Assembly (NCBI GenBank): GCA_005223045.1
Contig: NJBM01000013.1
Location: 62,001 to 126,000, forward strand
Direction: 5' to 3'
Length of the DNA: 64,000 nucleotides
Origin: Planctomycetes bacterium B3_Pla
Lineage (GTDB): Bacteria; Planctomycetota; Phycisphaerae; Sedimentisphaerales; Anaerobacaceae
Shown piece after piece: positions 17,773 to 27,420 of the stretch. A program made the translations under genes and the position numbers. A model generated the notes under the pieces. That model searched no databases, was not told the DNA's origin, and saw only the letters and a program-made list of their open reading frames with translations. Numbering within the stretch: the first letter of the stretch is position 1; every line of letters begins with the position of its first letter.

Positions 17773-19089
17773 TCACGCATCTGTGATTTCAATCGCTTGC
17801 GGACGAAGACGTCTCAGCTCGGGCAGTTGGTTTCTGCCGAGCTTTGCATCGATCAGGACGGTGCTGTCCACATACTGCTCGTTCAATATTCTGCCGTGGG
17901 CGCGCAGGAAGCTCTGGACCTTGCCGTTCGATTGACTGCTGGCGACGCGGAGCAGAAGTTCTGTGCCTTTATATTTAGCCGTGACGGTTTCTCTCAGATC
18001 GTCCAGGCCGTAACCGGTTTTGGCGGACATGCACACGGCATCAGGATAGAGCGTTTGCGCCGTTTCGAGGTTGCCGATGTTCGTGACGACGTCAACTTTG
18101 TTGAGCACCTCCAAAATGGGCTTTTCGCCGCAGCCGATTTCTTCCAGGACATTGTTTACCGATTCGATCTGTTTGAGCGCATCCGGATTCGATACATCCA
18201 CGACGTGCATGAGCAGATCGGCATTGACGGCTTCTTCGAGCGTGGCTTTGAACGAAGCGACCAATTGGTGCGGCAGATGTTTTACGAAGCCGACCGTGTC
18301 GCTAATGAGCACCTCAGTGCCTTTGGACGGGGTCCATTTTCTCGTTCGCGTATCCAGCGTTGCGAAGAGCCTGTCCTCTACCGGGACGCCCGCATCGGTG
18401 AGGGTGTTCAGCAGCGTGCTTTTTCCGGCGTTGGTGTAGCCGACAAGGCAAATTTTGAATAGTCCCCGCCGCCCGTTGATCTCGCGAATCCTGCGCCTGT
18501 CGATATTCTCAAGCTCGCGCTTTAGCTCCGTGATCCGCTTGCTGACCAGCCGGCGGTCGATTTCGAGCTGCTGCTCGCCCGCACCCCTGGTTCCTATGCC
18601 GCCGACCGCACCGGCAGCGGTTGCACCGCCCGCCCCGGCCAATGTGTCTAAGTGCGACCACATCCGGGTCAATCGAGGATAGGTATATTCCAACTGGGCC
18701 AATTCGACCTGTAGTTTGGCCTGGCGGGTCTTGGCCCTGGTGGCGAAAATGTCCAGAATCAATTCGCTGCGGTCGAGGACCTTGACCTCCACGATCTCCT
18801 CAAGTTCACGAATCTGCCCCGGCGAGAGGTCGTTATCGAATATGACCACGTCGGCTGTGAACCGCCTGGCTCGGCCGGCGAGTTGGCTGGCTTTGCCCTT
18901 ACCTATGTACGTGCCGGCGTTTATAGTGCGGATTTTCTGCTGAAACCTGTCCACGACGACCGCCCCGGCACTCTCGGCCAAAGCCGTAAGCTCAGCCAGA
19001 CCGTCCCCGCCATCGCGGCTTCGCAGGACAGCGGCGACCAGAATCGCCCGCTCCTTTCTGACTCTAAGAGTCTGACGCAACTTCTCCAA
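17773..19089 (-). CDS. hflX: GTPase HflX
   Basis: 438 residues with the HflX N-terminal domain (INAGTYIGKGKASQL; VVIFDNDLSPGQIRELE; KVLDRSELILDIFA), the central helical and glycine-rich linker (AGAGGATAAGAVGGIGTRGAGE), and the G domain with GYTNAGKST (G1), DTVGF (G3) and NKVD (G4). HflX binds 50S subunits and splits stalled ribosomes, especially after heat stress. The start is a TTG at 19089 with GGAGG ten bases before it; no ATG is better placed. Downstream is the HEAT gene, translationally coupled. The ribosomal protein gene rpsU is divergent. Confidence 0.95.
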   Translation of the reverse strand: MEKLRQTLRVRKERAILVAAVLRSRDGGDGLAELTALAESAGAVVVDRFQQKIRTINAGTYIGKGKASQLAGRARRFTADVVIFDNDLSPGQIRELEEIVEVKVLDRSELILDIFATRAKTRQAKLQVELAQLEYTYPRLTRMWSHLDTLAGAGGATAAGAVGGIGTRGAGEQQLEIDRRLVSKRITELKRELENIDRRRIREINGRRGLFKICLVGYTNAGKSTLLNTLTDAGVPVEDRLFATLDTRTRKWTPSKGTEVLISDTVGFVKHLPHQLVASFKATLEEAVNADLLMHVVDVSNPDALKQIESVNNVLEEIGCGEKPILEVLNKVDVVTNIGNLETAQTLYPDAVCMSAKTGYGLDDLRETVTAKYKGTELLLRVASSQSNGKVQSFLRAHGRILNEQYVDSTVLIDAKLGRNQLPELRRLRPQAIEITDA

Positions 19090-19258
19090 CTACAGTACAC
19101 CTCCAAAATCGTCATTCTATTCTACCATATCTGCCCAAGCTGCTCAAGAAATCTTCAAAAAATGACGGTTCTGTGGCTTTCCAGCACAATGATCGCTATA
19201 TTATAGGACATATACCGCCTTTTTCGGCAGAAATCGCCAATGTTTCTTTTTTTTTGAC

Positions 19259-19287
19259 TTGAAATAGAGCAAATTTTGCCTTAGAGT
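19259..19287 (+). promoter_or_regulatory. Possible rpsU promoter
   Basis: TTGAAA (19259-19264), 17-base spacer, TAGAGT (19282-19287), about 90 bases before the rpsU ATG. A 9-base inverted repeat, TTTTCGGCA/TGCCGAAAA (19221-19229 and 19290-19298), surrounds it. Confidence 0.35.
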
Positions 19288-19376
19288 AATGCCGAAAAGA
19301 GTTTTTGACGAACTAAGGTATATAGTGTTGTTTTGTTAGTGTTTCTGCTATCAGAGATACGGGAAGGTTTCTTTGT

Positions 19377-19556
19377 ATGTTGAAAGTTAAGTCGCGGGCA
19401 GGCGAATCAGTACAGCAAATGATACGGCGTTTCAAGAAATTGTGTGAAAAAGAAGGTCTGATCAGGGATATGAAGAGAAACGCTTATTATGAAAAACCGT
19501 CGGAGAAAAACCGCCGCCGCATGCGCAAAGCCGCGCGAAACGTAGAACGCTACTGA
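19377..19556 (+). CDS. rpsU: 30S ribosomal protein S21
   Basis: 59 codons: begins MLKVKSRAGESVQQMIRRF, continues KKLCEKEGLIRDMKRN, and ends with a basic RRRMRKAARNVERY tail. Length, the early basic helix and the C-terminal arginine cluster are those of S21, a small-subunit protein near the anti-Shine-Dalgarno helix of 16S rRNA. GGAAGG precedes the ATG and a strong terminator follows 40 bases after the stop. Confidence 0.95.
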   Translation: MLKVKSRAGESVQQMIRRFKKLCEKEGLIRDMKRNAYYEKPSEKNRRRMRKAARNVERY

Positions 19557-19595
19557 AAGTTTCTCCTCAGTAACCTTGTTTGTGTCGCATCCAAT

Positions 19596-19629
19596 CCGAG
19601 CAGGCGAGTAAAGCCCGCTCGGCTTTTTT
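19596..19629 (+). terminator. Terminator of rpsU
   Basis: CCGAGCAGGC and GCCCGCTCGG form a 10-base stem with one mismatch and a 7-base loop, followed by CTTTTTTC. Confidence 0.85.
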
Positions 19630-19708
19630 CTTTCTCTCGGCGAATCGGATGACAACGTCTAACCAAGTGTCAAATCAGAGAAACTCCCCAAGCCTGTACG
19701 TCTGAGAC

Positions 19709-19828
19709 TCACAGGTGTCGCTCACAAGCCTTTCTCTCGTCTTCTTTCCAAGCAAGCTTGATCATCAGGTCCTCTACCTCGAAAGGAGGCTCTTTATTTT
19801 TGGTCTCCCTAAAAAGAGTGTTTTCCAT
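19709..19828 (-). CDS. Possible 39-residue small protein
   Basis: The frame starts MENTLFRETKNKEPPFEVED and ends KEDERKACERHL, highly charged with balanced codon use. It has an AAGG eight bases before the ATG and lies alone between the rpsU terminator and the next gene. I do not recognise it, and it may be chance. Confidence 0.3.
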   Translation of the reverse strand: MENTLFRETKNKEPPFEVEDLMIKLAWKEDERKACERHL

Positions 19829-20096
19829 TTGCGCTACCTTTGGAACAAGACAGCAAGAACATTCGCTTTTTAATTGGACACAATCTACCATCCAAATGTT
19901 ACGGTCTTGTTACGTTTTTGTGATTTTTTGATATTTCTTGCGATTCTTCTACTTTCCTCCAATCCTTTCTCCGATGGATTCTCGCTCTGATAATTACGGT
20001 GGTGATCCGAAAGAGTTTCTATTAGTATGTTCAGTAACGATGGACTTGAATTGTCATGGCCAAACCATACGAACAGAGTAACCTCAGGAGGACAAC

Positions 20097-21536
20097 ATGA
20101 GGCTGGACAGTAAACTTGTAGGGATTCTGCTGTTGGCGATACTCATCGGAGCACTGCCTCCGGTCCGGGCAGACTTCAGGGTAGTCAAGGTCGGTGACAG
20201 CCTGGTCGATGCCGAAGCCCTGACCATCCAGGGGGGGTTCGGTCAGTGCATTAACGGGCTGTCCTTCCAGCAGGACGCGGTAGTGACCCATGCCGAATAC
20301 CAATATGTGGCGTATTATGACGGCAACAGAGGGGTCTGCCTGGCAAGGAGAGAATTGCCCGAGGACCGTTGGAGGATTATCCGTTTCGGGGACTACGATT
20401 TCAAAAGCAACGATGCTCACAATACGATTTCGATGGGGATTTGTCCAAAGGACGGAACCATACACCTGGCGTTCGATCATCATGGCCATCCACTCCATTA
20501 TCGTGTTTCAAGCAAGGGCGCAGCCGACAATCCCAAGGACGCCACGTGGGAAGCGTCCCTTTTCGGTCCTGTCACATCGGAGTTGGAGACAGGCAAACCG
20601 ATCAAGATCACGTACCCCCGTTTCTGGCAAACTCCGGACGGCGGCCTTCAGTTCTGTTACCGTCAGGGCGGCTCGGGCAACGGCGATCGTATGCTCGTCG
20701 ACTACGATGGCGAGACCGGCACGTGGGCCAGTACGCGACAGATTGACTCCAGGCAAGGTCTGTTCATGGACTCTATGGACCAGAGCCGTTCGCGATGCTC
20801 GTATCCCAACGGATACAACTACGGGCCTGGCGGCAAACTCCACGCTACATGGGTCTGGCGGGAGAGCAGCCAGGGAGCGAACCACGACCTGATGTACGCT
20901 TACAGCAAGGACCGTGGCGGGACCTGGCTCAACAACAAAGGCGAGCTGCTGGGCAAGCCGGCTGGCGTCAACTCGCCCGGTATCACGGTAGTCGGGATAA
21001 GTCGACTGCACGGACTGATGAACACGCATGGGCAGGCGGTCGATTCGAAGGGCCGGGTTCACGTTGTGATGTGGCACTGCACGGACCAAACGCTTCGAGC
21101 GGCCTCCAGCAAGCCGGGCGAGCATCGATGGGGACCGCCGGACGCCCGTCGCTATCATCATTACTGGCGCGCCACTGACGCCCAATGGCATCACCGCGAG
21201 CTGCCGCCGGTTGCGGGCAATCGCCCGAAGATTTTCATGGACAAGTCCGACAACGCTTACATTATCTTCGGCAAGAGGCGCCGGCCGGCGAAACTCGCCG
21301 ACGGGCATCTCCACTCCGCGGGGGACCTTGCGATAGCCGCCGCCACGGCTGCCTCCAGGTGGGAGGATTGGAAGGTCGTTCATGTTGAGAAAGGCCCGTT
21401 CGTCAATGAGATGCTCGGTGACAATTACCGCTGGGACAAAGAGGGCGTGCTCTCGGTCATGGTGCAGCAGTCGCCTGAAAAAGCACATCAGCCAACGCCG
21501 TTGCGGATTCTGGACTTCTCAATCGATGTGAGATGA
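20097..21536 (+). CDS. Secreted BNR-4 beta-propeller enzyme (ulvan lyase PL24/25- or GH145-like)
   Basis: 479 residues. Signal peptide at 1-25 (LVGILLLAILIGALPPVRA). The mature part is a BNR-4 type propeller: NTISMGICPKDGTIHLAFDH then HGHPLHYRVS, ITYPRFWQTPDGGLQFCYR, and GKLHATWVWRE...NHDLMYAYSKDRGGTW. The conserved His residues around DHHGH fall where PL24/PL25 ulvan lyases and GH145 rhamnosidases of this fold place catalytic residues. It probably cleaves an acidic, rhamnose-containing polysaccharide. Fold is confident; lyase versus hydrolase cannot be decided here. AGGAGG precedes the ATG at ideal spacing. It stands alone, with no transporter next to it. Confidence 0.82.
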   Translation: MRLDSKLVGILLLAILIGALPPVRADFRVVKVGDSLVDAEALTIQGGFGQCINGLSFQQDAVVTHAEYQYVAYYDGNRGVCLARRELPEDRWRIIRFGDYDFKSNDAHNTISMGICPKDGTIHLAFDHHGHPLHYRVSSKGAADNPKDATWEASLFGPVTSELETGKPIKITYPRFWQTPDGGLQFCYRQGGSGNGDRMLVDYDGETGTWASTRQIDSRQGLFMDSMDQSRSRCSYPNGYNYGPGGKLHATWVWRESSQGANHDLMYAYSKDRGGTWLNNKGELLGKPAGVNSPGITVVGISRLHGLMNTHGQAVDSKGRVHVVMWHCTDQTLRAASSKPGEHRWGPPDARRYHHYWRATDAQWHHRELPPVAGNRPKIFMDKSDNAYIIFGKRRRPAKLADGHLHSAGDLAIAAATAASRWEDWKVVHVEKGPFVNEMLGDNYRWDKEGVLSVMVQQSPEKAHQPTPLRILDFSIDVR

Positions 21537-21820
21537 CAGGCATTGTGAGACGGATGGATAATGATCGGAAAGCAGACAGAACTTAAGGAAGTCACTATCT
21601 TCACCGATAGCGGATAGAGCCCGGTGGGTAGTGTGAAAGCGGCTAAAGCAACGACCGCGAATTCCGTGTTCCGGCTCCTGTATTCTGATTTCCATTGACA
21701 TATCTCAGGCAATTGGCCACAATTCAATCGGTACTTGATCTGGCGGAGTAGCGATGGGAAGGTCGCGGCGGATTCGCCTGAGAATATCGCGCCGTATGAT
21801 TTCGTCGAAGAGGAGAACTA

Positions 21821-22960
21821 ATGGACATATTAGAGAGGCTGTACTTGGTTCTTTCAACTTTAGTGATGTCGCTGATTACTATTGCACCTGTGGTGGTTGG
21901 GCTTTGCATCGCCAATTGGTACTTGTTGGGCCGTAAGCGCGACCTGGACGAGGAGAGCCGATTTCCCAGACGGATAATAATGCTGCTGTTGTCGGGTCTG
22001 GGCGTGGTGATTATCATTCTTGGGCTTCCTGTGGGCGAGACAAACATAACCGGTCTTCTCACTCTTTTCGGCCTGCTGGTGACCGCGGTGATCGCACTAT
22101 CTTCGACTACGTTCGTGGCAAATGCAATGGCGGGGCTGATGCTGCGGTCCGTTCGCAGTTTTCGGCCGGGCGATTTTGTTCGAGTTGGCGAACATTTCGG
22201 ACGCGTCAGCGGAAGGGGGCTGTTCCACACTGAGATCCAGATCGAAGATCGTGACCTTACAACTCTTCCAAATCTTTATCTTGTCTCCCATCCTATTACA
22301 GTAGTTCGGGCGTCAGGCACGATTGTCTCGGCAACGGTTTCGTTAGGCTACGACAATCCACATTCCGCTATCGAGCCGCTCCTGGTCGAGGCCGCGAAAC
22401 GCGCTGGATTGCAGGAACCGTTCATGCAGATAACGGAGCTTGGCGACTTTTCCGTCACTTATCGCGTCGCCGGTTTCCTGCCGGAAGTCAAACAGCTACT
22501 GACGGCGCGTTCGAATCTGCGAGCTATGATGCTCGACACACTTCACGATGCAAAAGTCGAGATCGTTTCGCCTACGTTCATGTATCAACGGCAGACGAGC
22601 GGCGAGGCGCGGAGCCTGCCTCCCAGACGACCTTCCCGGCGGAAGCGCACCGCCCCGGCCAAAGACAGCATACCCGAGGAACTCATCTTCGACAAGGCGG
22701 AGCAGGCCGAGAGATTGGAGCAGCTTGGCGCTATGCGTGAGAAGCTCGCCGCAGAAGCGAAAGAGCTTGAAGATCAGCTCAAGAAAGCCGACCCGGCCGA
22801 GCAGGCCCAGCTTGAGCGGAAAATCGACCGGCGGCGCAAGCGGTCGGAAGCTATCGCTAAGATAATTGAGACCTACCAGGAGGAAGAGAACGCTCCGTCC
22901 AAGGGCGGCCGAAAGCGCTCCAAGGCAAAGAAGGCCAAAACTCGAAACAAACAAAAGTAG
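21821..22960 (+). CDS. MscS-type mechanosensitive channel with coiled-coil tail
   Basis: 379 residues. Three hydrophobic helices within the first 110 residues lead into the MscS pore and beta domain (LLVTAVIALSSTTFVANAMA then GLMLRSVRSFRPGDFVRVGE; IEDRDLTTLPNLYLVSHPIT). The alpha/beta vestibule part covers about 160-245. The C-terminal 110 residues are unusual: a long charged helix (EQAERLEQLGAMREKLAAEA continuing in coiled-coil heptads) ending in a lysine-rich KAKKAKTRNKQK tail. MscS channels release osmolytes on hypo-osmotic shock. GAGGAG precedes the ATG. Confidence 0.9.
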   Translation: MDILERLYLVLSTLVMSLITIAPVVVGLCIANWYLLGRKRDLDEESRFPRRIIMLLLSGLGVVIIILGLPVGETNITGLLTLFGLLVTAVIALSSTTFVANAMAGLMLRSVRSFRPGDFVRVGEHFGRVSGRGLFHTEIQIEDRDLTTLPNLYLVSHPITVVRASGTIVSATVSLGYDNPHSAIEPLLVEAAKRAGLQEPFMQITELGDFSVTYRVAGFLPEVKQLLTARSNLRAMMLDTLHDAKVEIVSPTFMYQRQTSGEARSLPPRRPSRRKRTAPAKDSIPEELIFDKAEQAERLEQLGAMREKLAAEAKELEDQLKKADPAEQAQLERKIDRRRKRSEAIAKIIETYQEEENAPSKGGRKRSKAKKAKTRNKQK

Positions 22961-22998
22961 AAGAAACGAATAAGTTGGCATAAATGGAGGTATATATC

Positions 22999-24339
22999 AT
23001 GAAATCAATAAACCGCCGCGATTTTCTCAAGGGTACCCTGGCCGCGTCAGCCATCGGTGTGGCGCCATTCAACATCCTCAAGGCCGGCCCGTCGCCGAAC
23101 AGCAAGCTCAACATCGCCTGCATAGGCGTCGGTATGCAGGGTTCGAGCAACGCGGAGTATTTGACCAGGAGCAACAATGTGATTGCCTTGTGTGATGTTG
23201 ACCGGGCGTGGCACAAGCAGCAGATTCAAAAACGCAAGAGCCTGCACAACATCAAACTCTGGAAAGACTACAGGGTGATGTTCGACAAAATAGGCAACGA
23301 GATAGACGCCGTGCTGGTGGCGACGCCCGAACATTCCCATTTTGCAATTTCCATGCACGCTATCAGAAACGGCAAACACGTTTATTGCCAGAAGCCGCTG
23401 TGTCATACGGTTAATGAAGTACGTCTCTTGACTGAAGAATCCAGGAAATACAAGAACGTAGTCACCCAGATGGGACACCAGGGCCATTCAAGCAGAAGCT
23501 CGGCAATGCTCAGAGACTGGGGCCAGGCCGGTTCGGTCGGCCCAATAAGGGAAGTTCATGCATATTCGAGGAAAAATTACTGGATCGACAAGCCACTCGT
23601 CAAGGGCAGCGTCGTGCCGGAGACCCTGGGCTGGAATTTGTATTTGAACAGGGCCGAAGAGATTCCTTTCAGCACCAGCTACATGAATCGCGAGTGGATA
23701 CGATACACCCACTTCAGCGGTGCGGTGGGCGACATGGCCGCCCACATACTGGACCCGGCGTATTACGCCCTGGATCTTCGGATTCCCTTGAGCGTGAGGG
23801 CCGAAGTCAACACGGCGGCTTATCCCGGTTCGCTGCCGAGGTCCGGGGTAATTACCTGGGAATTCGCCGCAAGAGGCCAGATGCCCGCCGTGACAATGAA
23901 ATATTACCTCGGGTTAGACATAGAGTTTCCACGCCCGAAACACCTCGAGCCGGGACGCAAAGAGATTACCAGCGGCTCGGTCATGGTCGGGAAAGACGCT
24001 TCCATAATGGCGGGCAGCCATAGTCAGGGCGGAAGGATCATTCCTGAGAGCGTCATGAAAGAGACGCCAAGGCCGCCCGAAGTGGCCTTTCGCTGCAAAG
24101 GGCAAACCCACTTCGACAACTGGACACTGGCGTGCAAAGGCGAAGACACGGCTATGTCGCCTTTTGAGTATGCGGGGCCTTTGTCTGAAATAATAGTCCT
24201 TGGCGATATCGCCCTGCTGCATCCGGGCCGGACTTTGCTTTGGGATTCGCAGAATATGAAGATCACGAACGACGCGGCCGCCGATAAAAGTCTTTTCATG
24301 AGACGCCTTGCTCCCCGGGACCATATTAACTGGTGTTAA
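22999..24339 (+). CDS. Gfo/Idh/MocA family oxidoreductase, Tat-exported
   Basis: 446 residues. Tat-type signal NRRDFLKGTLAASAIGVAPF at the N-terminus. Rossmann fold LNIACIGVGMQG, then LCDVD, AVLVATPEHSHFAISMHAIR and HVYCQKPLCH. The last is the usual EKP dinucleotide-site motif with Glu replaced by Gln and the Lys kept. The C-terminal substrate domain includes HFSGAVGDMAAHILDPAYYA. Members oxidise or reduce sugars and related polyols with NAD(P). Many planctomycete paralogues carry Tat signals. The start is ATG 22999 with GGAGG eight bases before; the ATG at 22984 contains that site and is not used. Confidence 0.93.
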   Translation: MKSINRRDFLKGTLAASAIGVAPFNILKAGPSPNSKLNIACIGVGMQGSSNAEYLTRSNNVIALCDVDRAWHKQQIQKRKSLHNIKLWKDYRVMFDKIGNEIDAVLVATPEHSHFAISMHAIRNGKHVYCQKPLCHTVNEVRLLTEESRKYKNVVTQMGHQGHSSRSSAMLRDWGQAGSVGPIREVHAYSRKNYWIDKPLVKGSVVPETLGWNLYLNRAEEIPFSTSYMNREWIRYTHFSGAVGDMAAHILDPAYYALDLRIPLSVRAEVNTAAYPGSLPRSGVITWEFAARGQMPAVTMKYYLGLDIEFPRPKHLEPGRKEITSGSVMVGKDASIMAGSHSQGGRIIPESVMKETPRPPEVAFRCKGQTHFDNWTLACKGEDTAMSPFEYAGPLSEIIVLGDIALLHPGRTLLWDSQNMKITNDAAADKSLFMRRLAPRDHINWC

Positions 24340-24508
24340 GAAAACGGATCAGGCATCCAACGCAATCCCCTGAGTCAAGACGAAGCTCCTCCTGAGCCAG
24401 CCTGCCGGGCATTCCGGACTGAAAATCCGCTTTGCCGCCGGTTCGGGAGCTGGTCCGCCCTGCCAATCAGCCTGGAAAAAAAAATTCTGAATTTTTTTCA
24501 TTTTTTAG

Positions 24509-24537
24509 TTGACATTACATAGTTTGTATAACATAAT
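24509..24537 (+). promoter_or_regulatory. Promoter of the padR operon
   Basis: TTGACA (24509-24514), 17-base spacer, CATAAT (24532-24537). The direct repeat AAGCTAAAcAAGCTAAA at 24539-24555 lies at the expected transcription start and could be an operator. Confidence 0.65.
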
Positions 24538-24604
24538 AAGCTAAACAAGCTAAAGTATGAATATGTCTAATCTGTGAAATACGTGGTAACGCAAGGAGAC
24601 CGTT

Positions 24605-24946
24605 ATGAAATTCGAAAGTCAGTTGCTAAAGGGAATCGCCCCGATGGTGGTTCTGGAGATCCTTTCCGGCGGCCAAATGTACGGCTACGAGCTGAGCCAG
24701 GCTATCGAGCGACGAAGCGGCGATATCCTGATCCTCGGCAAAGGAACGCTGTACCCGCTTCTCTACAACCTCGAGGCGAAAAAACTCGTCAAAGGCAAGT
24801 GGGAGAAGAACCAGTCGGTCCGAAAGAGACGTTATTATTCGATCACCGGCAAAGGCAAAGACGAATTGGCAAAACAAAAGGCCCAGCTCAAGGAACTGAC
24901 AACCGGCCTTAATCTCGTCTTCGGCGGAGCACTCGCCACCGCCTGA
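24605..24946 (+). CDS. PadR family transcriptional regulator
   Basis: 113 residues with the PadR winged helix: GIAPMVVLEILSGGQMYGYE, LSQAIERRSGDILILGKGTL, YPLLYNLEAKKLVKG and RKRRYYSITGKGKDEL. PadR proteins usually repress their own operon. AAGGAG lies six bases before the ATG. The downstream membrane gene starts 66 bases later and carries the HAAS-type domain commonly encoded with PadR partners, so the two probably form one regulatory unit. Confidence 0.93.
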   Translation: MKFESQLLKGIAPMVVLEILSGGQMYGYELSQAIERRSGDILILGKGTLYPLLYNLEAKKLVKGKWEKNQSVRKRRYYSITGKGKDELAKQKAQLKELTTGLNLVFGGALATA

Positions 24947-25012
24947 ACGAAATTTATCCCTCAGTTCTGCTGGCGGATTCGCACGACGCCATACAAAGTA
25001 TGAGGTGATTCG

Positions 25013-27280
25013 ATGAAAGTTAAGGGAATCGTAATAGGAATCCTGATCGGGACGGCGATTGGTGTCGGGCTGGAGGGTCTCAATACTATTTGTGCCTTCA
25101 TAATGCCGCCATTTCTTGTCTTTCTGCCAGCGGCTGCGATTATCGGAGGCTGTATAGGTGCGGCAATGGAGGTCGCCAAGATGGGGCGGTTACCCGGCGA
25201 GCCGCCGGAGCTTAAGCATTTGCCTGCTTGCGGAGCGCAGTTCATAAAGCAGCTTTTGAAGAAGATGCGTTACCGCCGTACGGTTCGAGACGAAGTGCAG
25301 GCTGAGCTTACAATCCATTTCGAGGATGAGCTAAGAGACTGCAAGACCGACACTGACAAAGAGCAAAAGGCAAAGCAGGTTCTAACCGAGTTCGGCGATT
25401 TGAAGATGCTTGCTGTTCTCATGCGCCGGGCCAAGAAGCGCTGCCGGCCCCTGTGGCGAACGGCGGTGGCCAGAGCCTTTCAGGCGGCAGGCGTGCTGAT
25501 CCTGTGCCTGGTCTTTTATACGATCTGGTTCTCTTTCGGCGAAGCGACGATAAAGGTTGACTATGTTGCGTTGATGAACCGGATGAATCAGCCAAAGGTC
25601 CTTGAGCAGGACAACGCCTGGCCCCACTACGAAAAAGCAATCGATCTATACGTGCCCCAGAGCCCGACCACAAAGAAAATCCTCCTGTACAGGCGCACCG
25701 GCAGAGAACGTGAAGACGCATTATGGATAAAGAGCATTCTGAAGGACCACCGGCAGGATATCGATCAATACCTCACGCAAAACTCGAAATACTGGGAAAA
25801 CTTCAATGCCGAACAGCAAACGGTGATTCTCAAATGCTTTGAACATGATTGGGTTCCGCTTCCGAAGATCGTCCGTCAGAAACACAACGATTGGCTGGTC
25901 ACAACTTTTAACCGGATGGCACTGCACGTTCTTAGATGCGTCAGGGAAGAGGCGGAGCTGAAGATACCTCACCCGCGCGGCCCGCTGCCGAGTTCGGCAG
26001 GCCCCGGATTTCCGAGAGAAGAACTTAAGAGCTGGCTGAAGAATCGTCAAATCCCGGAGAATTTTCTGGAAGCTGTTTCGGTCGCCGTGCTACATGAGGC
26101 CGACAAGCGTTACGCGAACCTGCCGGAAGATATTTCCGCGCCGCTTTCCGAGGTGGAGTGTGAATACCTGCAGCCCTGGATCAGTCAGAACGAAGCTGCC
26201 TGGAGAGAGTTTGTCACAGGCAGCGGCAAGTCTTACTGTTACAGGCCTTGTTCGGTAGATCCGAACGATGAAGACGGATCCCTCTGGACCGTTTTGCTGC
26301 CGCATTTGAGCCCTCTGAGGCGTTTGACGTTCATGGGAATATGGCGCTCTCGTTTCGACAGGGGACAGGGCCGGATACAACAGAGCATCGAGAATTGCCT
26401 GGCCGTCGCCCGCGCCGGCAGCCATTGGCAGGACAAAGCGACACTCGTAGAACAATTGGTGGGCATTGCGATGTGTGCGCTTGCTCGAGACGAAACGCTG
26501 CGTCTTTTGAAGACCGAGAAGCTTTCGGCAGCAGAATTGCAGAATTTGCAGAACAGGCTCTCAGAGATTTATCCGGACGGTTTTCCGCTGATGAATATGG
26601 AGGCTGAGAGAATGTTCTTCCAGGATGTCGTTCAACGTACGTTCACCGATGGAGGCCCCGGCGGAGGGCATTTGATACCGGGGCGGTGGAGCAGCTATTC
26701 AGATGGTTCGTGGATTGACGAATCCGACGACACGTTACTGTCACCTTTCTACACGGCGGTGAGCATGGTCCATGCAGGGCGTGATGCGACTGAGGCCAAG
26801 GCGAAAGAACTGTATGATCTGTCAAGCAAAATTGCGCGGACGACTCCGTATCAGAGGCACGCATTAGACATGAAAACTCCGGATGAGATATTTTTCTCAG
26901 CAAATAAGTATAGATACTTCCTGATCGAATTGCTTCTGCCTGCTTCGGGGAGAGCTTCCGAGATAGCGTATCGCGGAAAAATGCATTACGAGGCAGTTTT
27001 GACAATCCTCGCGCTGGAGCGCTGGCGACTGGAAAAGGACCATTATCCGGCGTCTCTCAATGACTTGAAGGCGGCCGGACTGCTAAGAGAGTTTCCGGAC
27101 GACCCATACAGCGATAAATCGTTGGTCTATAAGAGGACGGGTGACGATTGCATTCTCTACAGCGTCGGTCCGAACTTCAAAGACGACGACGGCAAGGTGG
27201 GCACTGTACGCGGCAGACCGATGAGGTGGGGAACTTCCGAATCCGGCGACATCGTTCTCTGGCCTCTTTCAAAACTATGA
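25013..27280 (+). CDS. PadR-linked membrane protein with HAAS-like domain and pseudopilin-like C-terminus
   Basis: 755 residues. Two hydrophobic segments in the first 52 residues are followed by a cytoplasmic helical domain at about 84-145 (VRDEVQAELTIHFEDELRDC then VLTEFGDLKMLAVLMRRAKK), which resembles the HAAS/permease-prefix domain found next to PadR regulators. A third membrane segment is at 160-178. The large remainder is probably extracytoplasmic. Its end (AVLTILALERWRLEKDHYPA, LNDLKAAGLLREFPDDPYSD, ILYSVGPNFKDDDGKVG) resembles the C-terminal region of GspG-like pseudopilins without a prepilin leader. The central region is not recognised. GAGGTGA precedes the ATG. Probably a membrane sensor or effector controlled by the PadR upstream. 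Confidence 0.75.
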   Translation: MKVKGIVIGILIGTAIGVGLEGLNTICAFIMPPFLVFLPAAAIIGGCIGAAMEVAKMGRLPGEPPELKHLPACGAQFIKQLLKKMRYRRTVRDEVQAELTIHFEDELRDCKTDTDKEQKAKQVLTEFGDLKMLAVLMRRAKKRCRPLWRTAVARAFQAAGVLILCLVFYTIWFSFGEATIKVDYVALMNRMNQPKVLEQDNAWPHYEKAIDLYVPQSPTTKKILLYRRTGREREDALWIKSILKDHRQDIDQYLTQNSKYWENFNAEQQTVILKCFEHDWVPLPKIVRQKHNDWLVTTFNRMALHVLRCVREEAELKIPHPRGPLPSSAGPGFPREELKSWLKNRQIPENFLEAVSVAVLHEADKRYANLPEDISAPLSEVECEYLQPWISQNEAAWREFVTGSGKSYCYRPCSVDPNDEDGSLWTVLLPHLSPLRRLTFMGIWRSRFDRGQGRIQQSIENCLAVARAGSHWQDKATLVEQLVGIAMCALARDETLRLLKTEKLSAAELQNLQNRLSEIYPDGFPLMNMEAERMFFQDVVQRTFTDGGPGGGHLIPGRWSSYSDGSWIDESDDTLLSPFYTAVSMVHAGRDATEAKAKELYDLSSKIARTTPYQRHALDMKTPDEIFFSANKYRYFLIELLLPASGRASEIAYRGKMHYEAVLTILALERWRLEKDHYPASLNDLKAAGLLREFPDDPYSDKSLVYKRTGDDCILYSVGPNFKDDDGKVGTVRGRPMRWGTSESGDIVLWPLSKL

Positions 27281-27360
27281 CCCAGGGACATATCTAACCT
27301 CACAGGAGATCACACGCTTTGGCAAGAGGGCTGATCGCAGCCCAACGGTAAATTATCAGC

Positions 27361-27388
27361 TTGTACAGGGCAGGATAGTTCGTATAAT
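27361..27388 (+). promoter_or_regulatory. Promoter of tag
   Basis: TTGTAC (27361-27366), 16-base spacer, TATAAT (27383-27388), about 25 bases of leader before the ATG. A GGGCTGatcgCAGCCC hairpin (27328-27343) lies just upstream. Confidence 0.65.
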
Positions 27389-27420
27389 CCGGCAAGAATT
27401 GCTTGATCGGAGAACGAACT

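Noticed and set aside
20508..21488. Minus-strand open frame of 326 codons
   Set aside because: Antisense to the BNR-4 enzyme gene; arises from the codon bias of the real gene.
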